Source: Nocardia nova NBRC 15556 (lineage in GTDB: Bacteria; Actinomycetota; Actinomycetes; Mycobacteriales; Mycobacteriaceae). From it: a stretch of DNA of 64,000 bases. The position numbers were made by a program, and so were the translations under genes. The stretch lies in NCBI RefSeq assembly GCF_001613005.1, contig NZ_BDBN01000005.1:62001-126000 (forward strand), read 5' to 3'. This document shows positions 49,128 to 58,426 of the stretch, piece after piece (the stretch's first letter is position 1; each line of letters begins with the position of its first letter). The notes beneath the pieces are model-generated. The model searched no databases and had not been told where the DNA came from. It worked only from the letters and a program-made list of their open reading frames with translations.

Positions 49128-49932
49128 CGATGCGCCGCCACGGACTGGTCGGCCGCATCCATAGTCGAACCAGTTCGAGCCGCCGATCGGTGCCGCCGGA
49201 CTTGAGTTCGGCCAGATCCTCGCAGGCCTGCCAGTAGGTCCAGCCGGTGAGATAGGCGTCGCCGAACTGCCGCCAATTGCGGTAGCGCTTCTGCGCCGGC
49301 GGCAGGGCGCGCATCACATAATCCCAGGCGGTATCGGCCTCGAGGTAGCCGGCGGTGAAGGCCATTCGTGCCACCGCCACCACCCGGGCGAGGTCCCAGG
49401 CCTGGATATCGGCCGGCAGCGGTTGCACCAGATGGCCGGTCAGATCGAGTTTGATCGCCTGGGACCAGATGTCGTAGTCGCGAACCAGCGCCTCCGGATT
49501 GTCCATTCCCCGGAACGCCCCGACCTGCCGCAGGAACGCGCGATGCCGATCGGCGCGTTCACCGAAGCGGTCGCGTTCGGGCGAGTTGAGGGCCGCGTTG
49601 ACCAGCGGATGGACCAACGCGTACAGGGGCGCGTGCATCCCTTCGAGCAGCTGTTCCATCGACGCCATCGCCTCGGTCCCGTCGGTGATTCCCCAGGCTC
49701 CGGTCAGGGTGTCGATGGCCAGTTCGCGGCGGTCGCCGAGCGGATGTTCCCGCTCGGGCCCGAGCAACAGCGCGTCGTGGAACGCGTCCCAGCGGGCGGA
49801 ATAGAACGCCCCCAGGGACAGCGCGCGCAATTCGTCGTCGGAAACCTGAGCGCCGGACCAGTGGTCGTCCTCGCGCTCGTCCAGTTCCGGGTAGGGGAAT
49901 GTGGTCAGGGTCGGCATGTCGCGGGCAGCCAT
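49111..49932 (-). CDS. DUF1266 domain protein
   Basis: A 273-residue protein of unknown function. The C-terminal two thirds match DUF1266: GAWGITDGTEA, then AWDLARVVAVARMAFTAGYLE, AWDYVMRALPPAQ, YRNWRQFGDAYLTGWTYWQ. Many Trp and Leu residues suggest a helical fold. DUF1266 proteins occur near type VI or signalling genes in other bacteria, but nothing of that kind is here. The start is likely ATG 49932 (MAARDMPTLTTF), with ATG 49917 as an alternative. Confidence 0.78.
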   Translation of the reverse strand: MAARDMPTLTTFPYPELDEREDDHWSGAQVSDDELRALSLGAFYSARWDAFHDALLLGPEREHPLGDRRELAIDTLTGAWGITDGTEAMASMEQLLEGMHAPLYALVHPLVNAALNSPERDRFGERADRHRAFLRQVGAFRGMDNPEALVRDYDIWSQAIKLDLTGHLVQPLPADIQAWDLARVVAVARMAFTAGYLEADTAWDYVMRALPPAQKRYRNWRQFGDAYLTGWTYWQACEDLAELKSGGTDRRLELVRLWMRPTSPWRRIALQGE

Positions 49933-50136
49933 GGTTCCGATTGTGTCGTATCGGCGATGCGGGAGTTCGATTATCTCCCGATGCCGTGTCGACTGTGACC
50001 CGCACGATTCGCCGCGTTCACCGATCGGGACGCTCTAGAGGCGGATTTCGAGACTTCTGGACGCTTCGTCGCAGTCCGATACACACATTTTTCACATTTG
50101 CCGTTTCATCGGGCGCCGCAAGCCCCTACCTAGGGC

Positions 50137-50142
50137 TACTCT
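50137..50142 (+). promoter_or_regulatory. -10 element of a leaderless promoter (DUF2277 gene)
   Basis: TACTCT lies seven bases before ATG 50150. Confidence 0.4.
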
Positions 50143-50149
50143 CGGCGCC

Positions 50150-50398
50150 ATGAGCAACATCACCGTGCTGCGCGGGCTCGAACCCCGTGCCACCGAGCAG
50201 GAAATCTTTGCTGCCGCACAGGAATACGTGCGGAAGGTGGGTGGCCTGACCGGTCTGTCGTATGTCACGAAGCCGGCCTTCGACAAGGCGGTGGCCGCGG
50301 TGGCGGCGGCAACGACGACGTTGCTGGCGGAACTGCCCGACCATCCGGTGACCGCGGCGGCGGAACCGCCGTTGCGCGCGACCGGAGACCGGGTCTGA
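50150..50398 (+). CDS. DUF2277 small protein
   Basis: An 82-residue cytosolic protein of the DUF2277 family, with the core NITVLRGLEPRATEQEIFAAA, EYVRKVGGLTG and FDKAVAAVAAATTTLLAEL. It is predicted to be mostly helical; function unknown. The usual N-terminal MCRNI is MSNI here, so the conserved Cys is missing, and the Lys-rich end of the family is reduced. It converges with the PucR-type regulator gene with four bases between stops. Confidence 0.82.
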   Translation: MSNITVLRGLEPRATEQEIFAAAQEYVRKVGGLTGLSYVTKPAFDKAVAAVAAATTTLLAELPDHPVTAAAEPPLRATGDRV

Positions 50399-50402
50399 GC
50401 GC

Positions 50403-51797
50403 TCACACCCCGTAGACCGCGACGCATTCCAGCGCGAGCTCGAGTCGCAGCCCGCATTCCTCGATGCGGCGCCCGAGCGTTTCCTCGATGCGCTGAACGC
50501 GGTAGCGGACCGTGTTCTTGTGCACACCCAGGCGCGCCGCCGCGCCCTCCGGGCTGCGGTGGCAGCGCAGATAGGCGAGCAGCGTCTCGCGCAGCCGCGC
50601 CGAACTCGCATCCGGCGCGGCCAGCGGTCCGAGCTCCCGCCGGATCAGCGCACGCATCGCCGCGACGTCCGCACCGGCCAGATATGCCGGTTCGACCTGC
50701 GCGTACGGCAGCACCCGGCCGAGTTCGACGGCCGCGCGCTCGGCCACCTGCCGGGCCGCGATCGCCTCGCGGTGGCTCTGCCGGAACCCCACCACGCCCG
50801 TCCCGGACGACCCCAGCGCGAGGCGCATCGGGGCGGCGACGATATCCGCGGCGACCGCCGCGACCGCCTCGGCATCGGCCGCGATCCACGCCCACAGCGC
50901 CGCCGATCCGGCCGGGACGGTGAGGACGCCGACCCCGCCGAGCGCGTTGGCCAGCCGCGTGGCCGTACGTTCCAGCCGCCCGAGTTCGTCGCTGCCGCCC
51001 GCCAGCCGGTCCTCACCCGACGCGCGCTCCCCCGCGCGGCCATCGTTTCCTGCGACCGCATTACCGGGCAGCCCGGTCGGGGCATCCTCGCCGTCGCCCG
51101 CGCCGGGGGCGTCGATCCAGCCGGCGAACCCGTCCGCCGCGGCGGACAGCAACGCAGCGGCCCCGCGCGCGGCGGGATCGGTCCACAGCACGATCGCGAC
51201 CTGGCGTTGCGCGAGGCGGAAACCCAGCCGCGCCGAGGCGTAGTCCGCGTCGACATCCTCTCCCGACAACAAGGTGCGCACGATTTCGGTGCGCTGGTTG
51301 AGCGCAGCGCGCAGACCGCGCTCCCGCTCCTGCATATAGGTGTCGGTCAACGCCTCGACGGAGGTGTTGACCCAGCGGGTGGAGCGCTCGAACAGCCGGA
51401 TCAGCGCCGAGCGTTCGAACTGCTCGGGCAGTCGGCGCTCGTCGATCACCTCGGTCATGTAATCGTTCGCGGCCTCCTGGCCGGCGTGGTAGACCCGCAG
51501 CAGCAGCCGCAGGTCGTAGCCACGGCGGGCCAGGGTGCGCGCGAACGCGTGTGCCTGCTCGGGAACCGCGTAGTCCATCGCGTCCTGGGTGAGACCGCTG
51601 AGCACCGCCAGGGCATGCGCCCGGGTGCTGGATTCCAGGTCGCGGCGCAGATCACGATCGGTCAGCTCCGGTACGCGGCCGATGATCTGCGCGTCGAGCC
51701 GGGCCACCATCTGTTCGAGGGTCTCCCCGCGCAGTGTCTCGGCGACGAAATCGGCCATCCACTGCCGCACCGCCACATCGGACGCAGCTGTCGCCAT
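50403..51797 (-). CDS. PucR/CdaR-family transcriptional regulator
   Basis: A 464-residue regulator. The C-terminal helix-turn-helix is LLAYLRCHRSPEGAAARLGVHKNTVRYRVQRIEETLG-type (residues about 405-445); the middle GGDEF-like CdaR domain and an N-terminal helical RsbRD-like region (ARTLARRGYDLRLLLRVYHAGQEAAND, interrupted here) complete the layout. ATG 51797 follows GGAGGGGGATC. It diverges from the aldehyde dehydrogenase-SDR pair, with a candidate operator between them, and is their likely regulator. Confidence 0.85.
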   Translation of the reverse strand: MATAASDVAVRQWMADFVAETLRGETLEQMVARLDAQIIGRVPELTDRDLRRDLESSTRAHALAVLSGLTQDAMDYAVPEQAHAFARTLARRGYDLRLLLRVYHAGQEAANDYMTEVIDERRLPEQFERSALIRLFERSTRWVNTSVEALTDTYMQERERGLRAALNQRTEIVRTLLSGEDVDADYASARLGFRLAQRQVAIVLWTDPAARGAAALLSAAADGFAGWIDAPGAGDGEDAPTGLPGNAVAGNDGRAGERASGEDRLAGGSDELGRLERTATRLANALGGVGVLTVPAGSAALWAWIAADAEAVAAVAADIVAAPMRLALGSSGTGVVGFRQSHREAIAARQVAERAAVELGRVLPYAQVEPAYLAGADVAAMRALIRRELGPLAAPDASSARLRETLLAYLRCHRSPEGAAARLGVHKNTVRYRVQRIEETLGRRIEECGLRLELALECVAVYGV

Positions 51798-51927
51798 CAC
51801 CGATCCCCCTCCGTCACACGATCTCGTTCCGCAGCCGCCGACCACCTGTCACCGGCGGCGAAAAGTTGTGCTCTGGTGCCAAATTCCGCGCGAGTCCTTG
51901 ACCGCAAAGACCAAGCAGCGCGCGATT

Positions 51928-51968
51928 CATTGTGACACGATCATAGATCAGTGAAGTGATTCACAATG
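51928..51968. promoter_or_regulatory. Candidate operator in the PucR/aldehyde dehydrogenase divergent region
   Basis: CATTGTGA (51928-51935) and TCACAATG (51961-51968) are exact inverted copies separated by 25 bases of AT-richer DNA. The arms lie 43-83 bases before the dehydrogenase GTG. Confidence 0.5.
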
Positions 51969-52010
51969 TCAACCGTTCGCAGCGCAGCGCACGTGGGGAG
52001 AGACAGCATC

Positions 52011-53801
52011 GTGCCGAATACCGAACCGTCACCCGGCGAATCCACGGCCGGGAAGCCGACCGGCGCCGACAAGCCGGCCGCCCGCAAGACCGCAGGCCGC
52101 ACCGCGGCCAAGAAGACGCCCGCGAAGTCGGCGGCCAAGTCCGCCCCGGCCGCGAAGTCGAGCACCCCTGCGAAGTCGCGCACCGCGGCCGCCGAGAAAT
52201 CGGCACCGGCCGCCGCCGAGCAGGCCTCCTCATCCGGGCCGCAGGCGAGGGCGGTCGCGACCGCGGTGGCCACCGAGATCGAGGTACGCAACCCCGCGAC
52301 CGGCGAGCTGGTGGGCACCGTCCCCGCCGAATCGGCCGACGCGGTGGCCGCCAAGGTGCGCGAACTGCGGCTCTACCAGCCCGAATGGGAGGCCATCGGG
52401 CCGGAGGGCCGCAAGGAATGGCTGCTGAAGCTGCAGGACTGGATCATCGATCACACCGATCATCTCGCCGATGTGCTGCAGTCGGAAACCGGCAAGGCCC
52501 GCGTCGACGCGCTGATCGATCCGAGCTTCTCGGTCGACCTCACCGGCTATTACGCCCGGCGCGCAGGCAAATTCCTCTCCGACGAACATCCCTCCCCGCA
52601 CAGCCCGCTGGCCCGGGTCAAGAAGCTGACCACCGCCTACCGGCCCTATCCCGTGGTCGGTGTGATCACGCCGTGGAACTTCCCGCTGGCGATGCCGGTG
52701 ATCGACGTGATTCCGGCGCTGGCCGCGGGTGCGGCGGTCGTCCTCAAGCCTTCCGAGGTGACTCCGCTGTCCGCACTGGAACTGGCGCGCGGCTGGTCCG
52801 AAATCGGTGCGCCGCCGGTGCTGGCCGTGGTGACCGGCGCCGGCGAGACGGGTGCGGCGGTCGTCGACAACGTCGACTACGTGCAGTTCACGGGGTCGAC
52901 GAAGACCGGTAAGCGGATCGCCGCCGCCTGCGTGGAGCGGCTCATCCCCTACAGCCTGGAACTCGGCGGCAAGGATCCGGCGATCGTGCTGGCCGATGCC
53001 GATATCGACCGCGCCGCCTACGGCGTCGCGTTCGGCGGCCTGTTCAACGCCGGGCAGGTGTGCATCTCGGTCGAGCGTGTCTACGTCGAGGCGCCGATCT
53101 ACGACACCTTCGTCGAGAAACTGGCCGCGCACGTGCGCGAACTGCGGCAGGGCGCCGACGGCCGGGAGCCGAAATACGATGTCGGCGCGCTGGCCAACGA
53201 CGCGCAGAAATCCATCGTCACCGACCACGTCGAGGATGCGATCGCCAAGGGTGCGCGGGCCGTGACCGGCGGCAAGGCCACCGGTGTGGGCACCTTCTAC
53301 CAGCCGACCGTGCTGGCCGACGTCGACCACTCGATGAGCTGTATGACCGAGGAGACCTTCGGCCCCACCATCCCGGTGATGAAGGTCGCCGATGAGGCCG
53401 AAGCCGTTCGGCTGGCCAACGATTCGATCTACGGCCTGTCCGCGTCGGTGTGGACCGGCGACAAGGCGCGCGGGGAACGCATTGCGCGTCAGCTGAATGC
53501 GGGCGCGGTGAATATCAACGACGTCTTCGCCAACATGTTCAGCTTCGCGCTGCCCATGGGCGGCTGGCAGCAGTCCGGTGTGGGCGCGCGCTGGGGCGGC
53601 GCCGACGGCGTGCGCAAATACTGCCGCAAACAGGCCATCACCGTGCCGATCCTGCCCACGCAGGAAAAAGAACTCATGTGGTTCCCGTACAACACCACCA
53701 AACTCGGATTCGCGCTGGCCGCGATGCGCGCCGCGGGTGCGCGTGGCATGCGCCGGCTGGGTATCAAGGACATGCTCGACACGGTCGGAGGGAAGAAGTG
53801 A
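52011..53801 (+). CDS. Aldehyde dehydrogenase (succinate-semialdehyde type) with Lys/Ala-rich N-terminal tail
   Basis: A 596-residue NAD(P)-dependent dehydrogenase. Catalytic Cys351 (NAGQVCISVERV) and Glu317 (LELGGKDPAIV) and the cofactor motif TPWNFPLAMP and FTGSTKTGKRI place it near GabD2-like succinic semialdehyde dehydrogenases. Residues about 20-70 are a repetitive Lys/Ala/Pro stretch (AAKKTPAKSAAKSAPAAK) like a histone H1 tail, and the family domain starts near 88. GTG 52011 follows GGGGAG; an in-frame ATG at 51966 is within the operator-proximal region and less likely. Coupled by GTGA to an SDR gene. Confidence 0.87.
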   Translation: MPNTEPSPGESTAGKPTGADKPAARKTAGRTAAKKTPAKSAAKSAPAAKSSTPAKSRTAAAEKSAPAAAEQASSSGPQARAVATAVATEIEVRNPATGELVGTVPAESADAVAAKVRELRLYQPEWEAIGPEGRKEWLLKLQDWIIDHTDHLADVLQSETGKARVDALIDPSFSVDLTGYYARRAGKFLSDEHPSPHSPLARVKKLTTAYRPYPVVGVITPWNFPLAMPVIDVIPALAAGAAVVLKPSEVTPLSALELARGWSEIGAPPVLAVVTGAGETGAAVVDNVDYVQFTGSTKTGKRIAAACVERLIPYSLELGGKDPAIVLADADIDRAAYGVAFGGLFNAGQVCISVERVYVEAPIYDTFVEKLAAHVRELRQGADGREPKYDVGALANDAQKSIVTDHVEDAIAKGARAVTGGKATGVGTFYQPTVLADVDHSMSCMTEETFGPTIPVMKVADEAEAVRLANDSIYGLSASVWTGDKARGERIARQLNAGAVNINDVFANMFSFALPMGGWQQSGVGARWGGADGVRKYCRKQAITVPILPTQEKELMWFPYNTTKLGFALAAMRAAGARGMRRLGIKDMLDTVGGKK

Positions 53802-54637
53802 CCGACTTCGGCAAGATCAACGGCAAGGTCGTCGTCATCACGGGCGGTGCCCGCGGTATCGGCCTGGCGACCGCGACGCGGCTGCAGCAACTCGGAGCGA
53901 AGATCGCCATCGGCGACGTGGACGAGACGGCCGTCAAACAGTCCGGCACCGACCACGATTTCGACCACTACGGCCGAGTGGACGTGACCGACCAGCAGTC
54001 GTTCAGCAGTTTCCTCGACGAGGTGGAACGGGCGCTCGGCCCGATCGATGTGCTGATCAACAATGCCGGCATCATGCCCACCGGCAAGGTGGTCGACGAA
54101 CCGGATGCGCTGACCCGCCGCATCATCGACATCAATGTCTACGGCGTCATCCTCGGCTCGAAACTGGCGCTGGCCCGGATGCTGCCGCGGCGCAGCGGCC
54201 ACATCATCAACATCGCCTCCCTCGCCGGGGAGACCCACATCCCCGGCCTGGCGACCTACAACGCCACCAAACACGCGGTCCTGGGCTTCACCGACACGCT
54301 GCGGGAGGAGTACCGCGATACCGGCGTGTCGTTCTCCTCGGTGCTGCCGACGCTGACGAACACCGAACTGGGATCGGGTGTTTCGGCGCCGAAGCTGATG
54401 CGCCCGGCCGAGCCGGAGGAGATCGCCGAGGCCATCGCGAAACTCCTGGTGGCGCCGAAGTCGAAGGTGCGCGTGACCAGGGTGGCCGGCGCCATCTCGC
54501 AGGTGGTCGGGTTGCTGCCGGAATCGGTGGGCGATGCGATCGGGCGTGCCCTGGGCGCGCAGCAGACCTTCCTCGGCGACGTCGATTCGGCGGCCCGCAA
54601 GGCGTACGAGGAACGGGTCCGCAGCGGAACCGAATAG
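53798..54637 (+). CDS. Short-chain dehydrogenase/reductase
   Basis: A 279-residue NAD(P) enzyme. Cofactor motif TGGARGIG, NNAG in VLINNAGIM, catalytic Ser in IASLAGETH and YNATK with Tyr and Lys. The last 60 residues carry a hydrophobic and positively charged patch (KSKVRVTRVAGAISQVVGLLP) that could contact a membrane or partner. The start GTG 53798 overlaps the dehydrogenase stop (GTGA). With the aldehyde dehydrogenase it could convert an alcohol or ketone to an acid, but the substrate is unknown. Confidence 0.87.
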   Translation: MTDFGKINGKVVVITGGARGIGLATATRLQQLGAKIAIGDVDETAVKQSGTDHDFDHYGRVDVTDQQSFSSFLDEVERALGPIDVLINNAGIMPTGKVVDEPDALTRRIIDINVYGVILGSKLALARMLPRRSGHIINIASLAGETHIPGLATYNATKHAVLGFTDTLREEYRDTGVSFSSVLPTLTNTELGSGVSAPKLMRPAEPEEIAEAIAKLLVAPKSKVRVTRVAGAISQVVGLLPESVGDAIGRALGAQQTFLGDVDSAARKAYEERVRSGTE

Positions 54638-54839
54638 CGCGGAGCGAAACGAGCTGTCCGGCCGCGGTGTCCAGTGGGCGCCGCGGCCACCGTGCATTCG
54701 ACGTCGACGCGGTCGTGGTTTCGCGGCACCATCCGCCACGCCCTGTGATCATCGACGGTGTGCATCGCCGAAAGTGATAACTTGCGCGACAACATCGAAA
54801 CAGCCCATATCGACCACAACGCGACGGGGGCTTTGACAT

Positions 54840-56567
54840 ATGCACAACGAGGGCACCGCACTAGCCGACGCGATATCGAACGCCGTCTCGCGCGCCACCC
54901 GGGAGGTAGCAGTGGACGCAGACGAAACCACCGGTACGGAAGCAGCGGTTCCGGGCTCCGGTTCCGAATCCGAAACAGCTGAGCTCCAGCAGGATTCTCC
55001 TGCCGACGCCGAGGCGACCGCCCCGGCCGACCCGTCGCGATCGCCCACCGCCGCAGTACCGGCGGAGGACGCAGCCACCGTGAAGGCACAGGCCGCGCCC
55101 CCTGAGCACCCCGGCGACACCGGGCAGTCGGCGGACCCGGCCCAGCGGACCGACGCGCCCGCGCGGCCGGCGGACGTCGAGCCGCTCCCCGTGGGCGATG
55201 CCGCGGACACCGCCGAGACCGTCCCGAACCCGGCGACATTGACGACCGCCACCGCGATCGCCGCCGCGGTGCGCGACGGTCTGGTCACCGCCGGGCAGGT
55301 CGTCGACGCCGCGCTGGATCGCATCGCCGGAGGCGATACGCGAGTAGGCGCCTTCCACACCGTCCGCGCGGAGCGGGCACGGGCCGAGAGCCGGGCCCTG
55401 GCCGACCGCGCGGATCTCGACATTCTCCCGCTGGCCGGCGTTCCCGTCGCGGTGAAGAACAACATCGATGTGGCCGGTGAGATCACGGCCGCGGGGTCGC
55501 GCGCCGGGTCGGGCGTCCCCGCCGGCTCGGATCATCCGGTGGTGCGGCGGTTGCGCGCCGCGGGCGCGGTCGTGGTCGGTCTGACCGAGATGCCGGAGGG
55601 CGGGCTCTGGGGCACCTCCGACACGCCCGAGCGAATTGTGCGTTCTCCGTGGAATATTCGCTACAGCGCCGGCGGCTCCTCGGGTGGGTCGGGCGCCGCG
55701 GTCGGCGCCGGACTCGTGCCGGTGGCCCACGGTAACGACGGACTCGGGTCGGTGCGCATACCCGCCGCGTGCTGCGGCGTATTCGGCATCAAGCCGGGGC
55801 GCGGCGTGGTCCCGGCCCAGGTCGGTGTCGACTCCTGGAGCGGCATGACCGAGAACGGAGTGCTCGCGACCACGGTCACCGATGCGGCACTCATGCTTTC
55901 GGTGCTGGCCGACCGGCCCGCCCTGGCCGATCTGGAACCGCCGACGCCGCTGCGCATCGCGATCGCGACCGGATCGCCGTCCCCGCTGGTACGGGTGGAC
56001 AAGCATTGGGCGGCGGCCGCGCAGACCGCCGCCCGGCTCGCCGGGGAGGCCGGCCACGGCGTCGCTCCCGCCGCACTGCCCTACCAGGGCGCCACCACCG
56101 CGCTGGCGTGGCGCTGGCTGGCCAATGCGGCGCGCGAGGCCGGTGCGGTGGCGAATCCGGAACTGCTGCAACGCCGTAGCCGCGTGCATATCGCGCTGGG
56201 CCGGGCGGTGCTGAGGGCCGGTCTGGTCCGGCCGAATCAGGTCGATCGGCTCGAGGCGCGGCTGCTCGACTTCTTCGAGCAGCACGATGTGGTGATCACC
56301 CCGACCCTGGCCGCCCCCGCTCCGGCGGCACGCAACTGGCACGCCCGCGGCTGGCTGGCCAATGTCGTTGCCAACGTTCGCTTCTCGCCGTTCACGCCGC
56401 TGTGGAATCTGGTCGGCTGGCCCGCGGCGAGCGTCCCGATGGGACTGCATCCGCGCACCGGGACGCCGGTGGCAGCACAGCTGGCCGGGCCACCCGGCAG
56501 TGAATCGACGCTGCTGCGGCTCGCCGCCCAGTTGGAGGCGGCCCAGCCCTGGCAACGCACCGCCTGA
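54840..56567 (+). CDS. Amidase (amidase-signature family) with long disordered N-terminus
   Basis: A 575-residue protein. The amidase domain starts near residue 135: catalytic Lys206 ([13 protein letters not shown]), cis-Ser region [11 protein letters not shown], and nucleophile Ser304 in [17 protein letters not shown]. The family usually has DGGGS or DxGGS; here a Leu replaces one Gly. This form is closest to 6-aminohexanoate cyclic dimer hydrolase-type amidases. The first 130 residues are acidic and Ala/Pro/Asp-rich without a signal peptide. ATG 54840 is taken; GTG 54912 would remove 24 residues. Confidence 0.85.
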   Translation: MHNEGTALADAISNAVSRATREVAVDADETTGTEAAVPGSGSESETAELQQDSPADAEATAPADPSRSPTAAVPAEDAATVKAQAAPPEHPGDTGQSADPAQRTDAPARPADVEPLPVGDAADTAETVPNPATLTTATAIAAAVRDGLVTAGQVVDAALDRIAGGDTRVGAFHTVRAERARAESRALADRADLDILPLAGVPVAVKNNIDVAGEITAAGSRAGSGVPAGSDHPVVRRLRAAGAVVVGLTEMPEGGLWGTSDTPERIVRSPWNIRYSAGGSSGGSGAAVGAGLVPVAHGNDGLGSVRIPAACCGVFGIKPGRGVVPAQVGVDSWSGMTENGVLATTVTDAALMLSVLADRPALADLEPPTPLRIAIATGSPSPLVRVDKHWAAAAQTAARLAGEAGHGVAPAALPYQGATTALAWRWLANAAREAGAVANPELLQRRSRVHIALGRAVLRAGLVRPNQVDRLEARLLDFFEQHDVVITPTLAAPAPAARNWHARGWLANVVANVRFSPFTPLWNLVGWPAASVPMGLHPRTGTPVAAQLAGPPGSESTLLRLAAQLEAAQPWQRTA

Positions 56568-56589
56568 CAGCGCCTATCGTTCGGTCGCG

Positions 56590-57471
56590 TTATCGGTCGT
56601 CTTCGACGACGGAGAAGCCCCCGGCGACAACGCGATTGGCGAAATCGAGAATGGTCGGCCGGTCGTCGTCCGCGCGCCACACCATCGCGAGTTCGCACGG
56701 CGCGAGGCCGGCGACCGGGCGGGCGGTGAGCCCGGGCCATCGATACATCGGCACGTTGTTCTCGGCCAGCAGGCAGACCCCGAGTCCGAGGCTGACGGCC
56801 TCGAGCCGCTCCTCGGCCGTGGCGGCCTCGCCGCCGATCTTGGCCTGGCGGCCGCCGCGGGCGTCGCCGCCGAGCCAGAAGTCGCGTGCCGCACCGGCTT
56901 CGGCGGGCATCGCGATGAACGGTTCGTCGATCAGATCGGCGAATTCGATCGTCTCCTGATCGGCCAGCCGGTGATTTTCCGGGAGAAGCACCCACCTCGC
57001 CTCGGTGCGCAGCACCTGCCAGCGGTAGCGCCCGGAATCGGGCACCGGCAGCCACATCAACGCCAGATCGGCCTGCCGGCCCGCGAGGCCGCTGGAGGGA
57101 TCGGTCCACGATGCCGAATGCAGCGCCAGCCGATGTCCGCTGGCACTTTCCAGTTCGGCGATCAGACCGCGTCCGATCGAACTCTGGATACCGACCCGCA
57201 ACACCTCGCCGGCTTCCTGGAGAGCCACGTTGGTGACCTCCCAGAGCTCCAGGATGCGGCGGGCACCCTCGAGCAGCTCTTTACCGGCGACGGTCAGCGC
57301 CACGCTGCGCTGATTGCGATCGAACAGGACCACGTCGAGCTGACGCTCGAGCTGGCGGATCTGCCGCGACAGGGTGGGTTGAGCGATGTGCAGCCGCTGG
57401 GCGGCATTGGTGAAATGCAGTTCCTCAGCGACGGCGACGAAGTACCGCAGGTCGCGCAAATGCGGGTCCAT
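56590..57471 (-). CDS. LysR-type transcriptional regulator
   Basis: A 293-residue regulator. The N-terminal winged helix (MDPHLRDLRYFVAVAEELHFTNAAQRLHIAQ-type, HTH at about 18-37) is followed by a linker helix and a periplasmic-binding-like effector domain (VLRVGIQSSIGRGLIAELES, LALMWLPVP, LGLGVCLLAENNV). The target is unknown; the convergent amidase gene ends 22 bases away, and the upstream region is unusually AT-rich. Confidence 0.9.
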   Translation of the reverse strand: MDPHLRDLRYFVAVAEELHFTNAAQRLHIAQPTLSRQIRQLERQLDVVLFDRNQRSVALTVAGKELLEGARRILELWEVTNVALQEAGEVLRVGIQSSIGRGLIAELESASGHRLALHSASWTDPSSGLAGRQADLALMWLPVPDSGRYRWQVLRTEARWVLLPENHRLADQETIEFADLIDEPFIAMPAEAGAARDFWLGGDARGGRQAKIGGEAATAEERLEAVSLGLGVCLLAENNVPMYRWPGLTARPVAGLAPCELAMVWRADDDRPTILDFANRVVAGGFSVVEDDR

Positions 57472-57847
57472 AGCACCTTGCTATCAGAATCGGTCTTGGA
57501 AATCCAGCCGCTTTAGACCTTCGAGTCCGAATAGAGGGTCAGAAACAGCCAAACGGTTTGTTACCGACAGCATAGGGCTCCGCCATAACTCCAGCACAAT
57601 CGCCTCGGAAAATTTCCAGCGAACGCGACTGTCGTCGCCGAGAGCCGATGAAACGACTTCACCGCGCGCGACGACCAGCGGTGATGTCACTTTCGGCGCA
57701 GCGCGTAGATCTCCGTCGCCGAGACGGCCCACTATCCGGGCCGACCAGCAACTTCCATCGATAGCGATTGCGCAGGGAACATCTTCAAACGGTGATTTTC
57801 GCCACAGTCCGGCGGAATTCGGTCACCAATTCGGTCATGTGCCCAGT
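57472..57847. other. AT-richer intergenic region between the LysR gene and hpt (376 bp)
   Basis: Visibly lower GC than its neighbours. It should hold the LysR promoter and the hpt 3' end. An 82-codon open frame on the minus strand (57484-57732) has no recognisable motif or ribosome site and I did not call it. No LysR-type T-N11-A palindrome stood out. Confidence 0.45.
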
Positions 57848-58402
57848 TCAGGCGCTGTAGACCCGCGGGTTCAAGGTGCCGATGTAGGGCAGATCGCGGT
57901 AACGCTCGGCGTAGTCCAGTCCGTACCCGACGACGAATTCGTTCGGGATGTCGAAGCCGACGTGCGCGACCTCGATGTGGGTGCGCAGGGCATCGGGCTT
58001 GCGCAGCAACGTCACCACCTCCAGCGAGGCGGGGTTGCGGCTGGAGAGGTTTCGCATGAGCCACGACAGCGTGAGACCGGAGTCGATGATGTCCTCGACG
58101 ATCAGCACGTTGCGCCCGGCGATGTCCTTGTCCAGATCCTTCAGAATCCGGACCACACCCGAGGACGAGGTGGACGACCCGTACGACGAGACGGCCATGA
58201 ACTCCATCTGCGTCGGGATCGGCAGCGCCTGCGCCAGCTCGGTCATGAAGAAGATCGCACCCTTGAGCACGCCGACCAGCAGCAGATCACCCTCGGGCGC
58301 GTCGGGGGGATATCGCTTCGCGATCAGTTCGGCCAGCTCGTCGACCTTGGCTCGGATCTGCTCCTCGGTGATCAGCACCGACGCTATGTCGTCCCCGTAC
58401 AC
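57848..58402 (-). CDS. hpt: Hypoxanthine(-guanine) phosphoribosyltransferase
   Basis: A 184-residue purine-salvage enzyme. The PRPP loop is [14 protein letters not shown], and [24 protein letters not shown] and [21 protein letters not shown] are the other conserved parts. It lies downstream of tilS with 24 bases between them, the order found in many actinobacteria and firmicutes. Confidence 0.96.
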   Translation of the reverse strand: MYGDDIASVLITEEQIRAKVDELAELIAKRYPPDAPEGDLLLVGVLKGAIFFMTELAQALPIPTQMEFMAVSSYGSSTSSSGVVRILKDLDKDIAGRNVLIVEDIIDSGLTLSWLMRNLSSRNPASLEVVTLLRKPDALRTHIEVAHVGFDIPNEFVVGYGLDYAERYRDLPYIGTLNPRVYSA

Positions 58403-58426
58403 GTGTGCTGGCTTCCCTTCGGGTCG

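Noticed and set aside
57484-57732. 82-codon ORF on the minus strand between the LysR gene and hpt
   Set aside because: No ribosome site, no motif and a composition like the surrounding AT-richer DNA.
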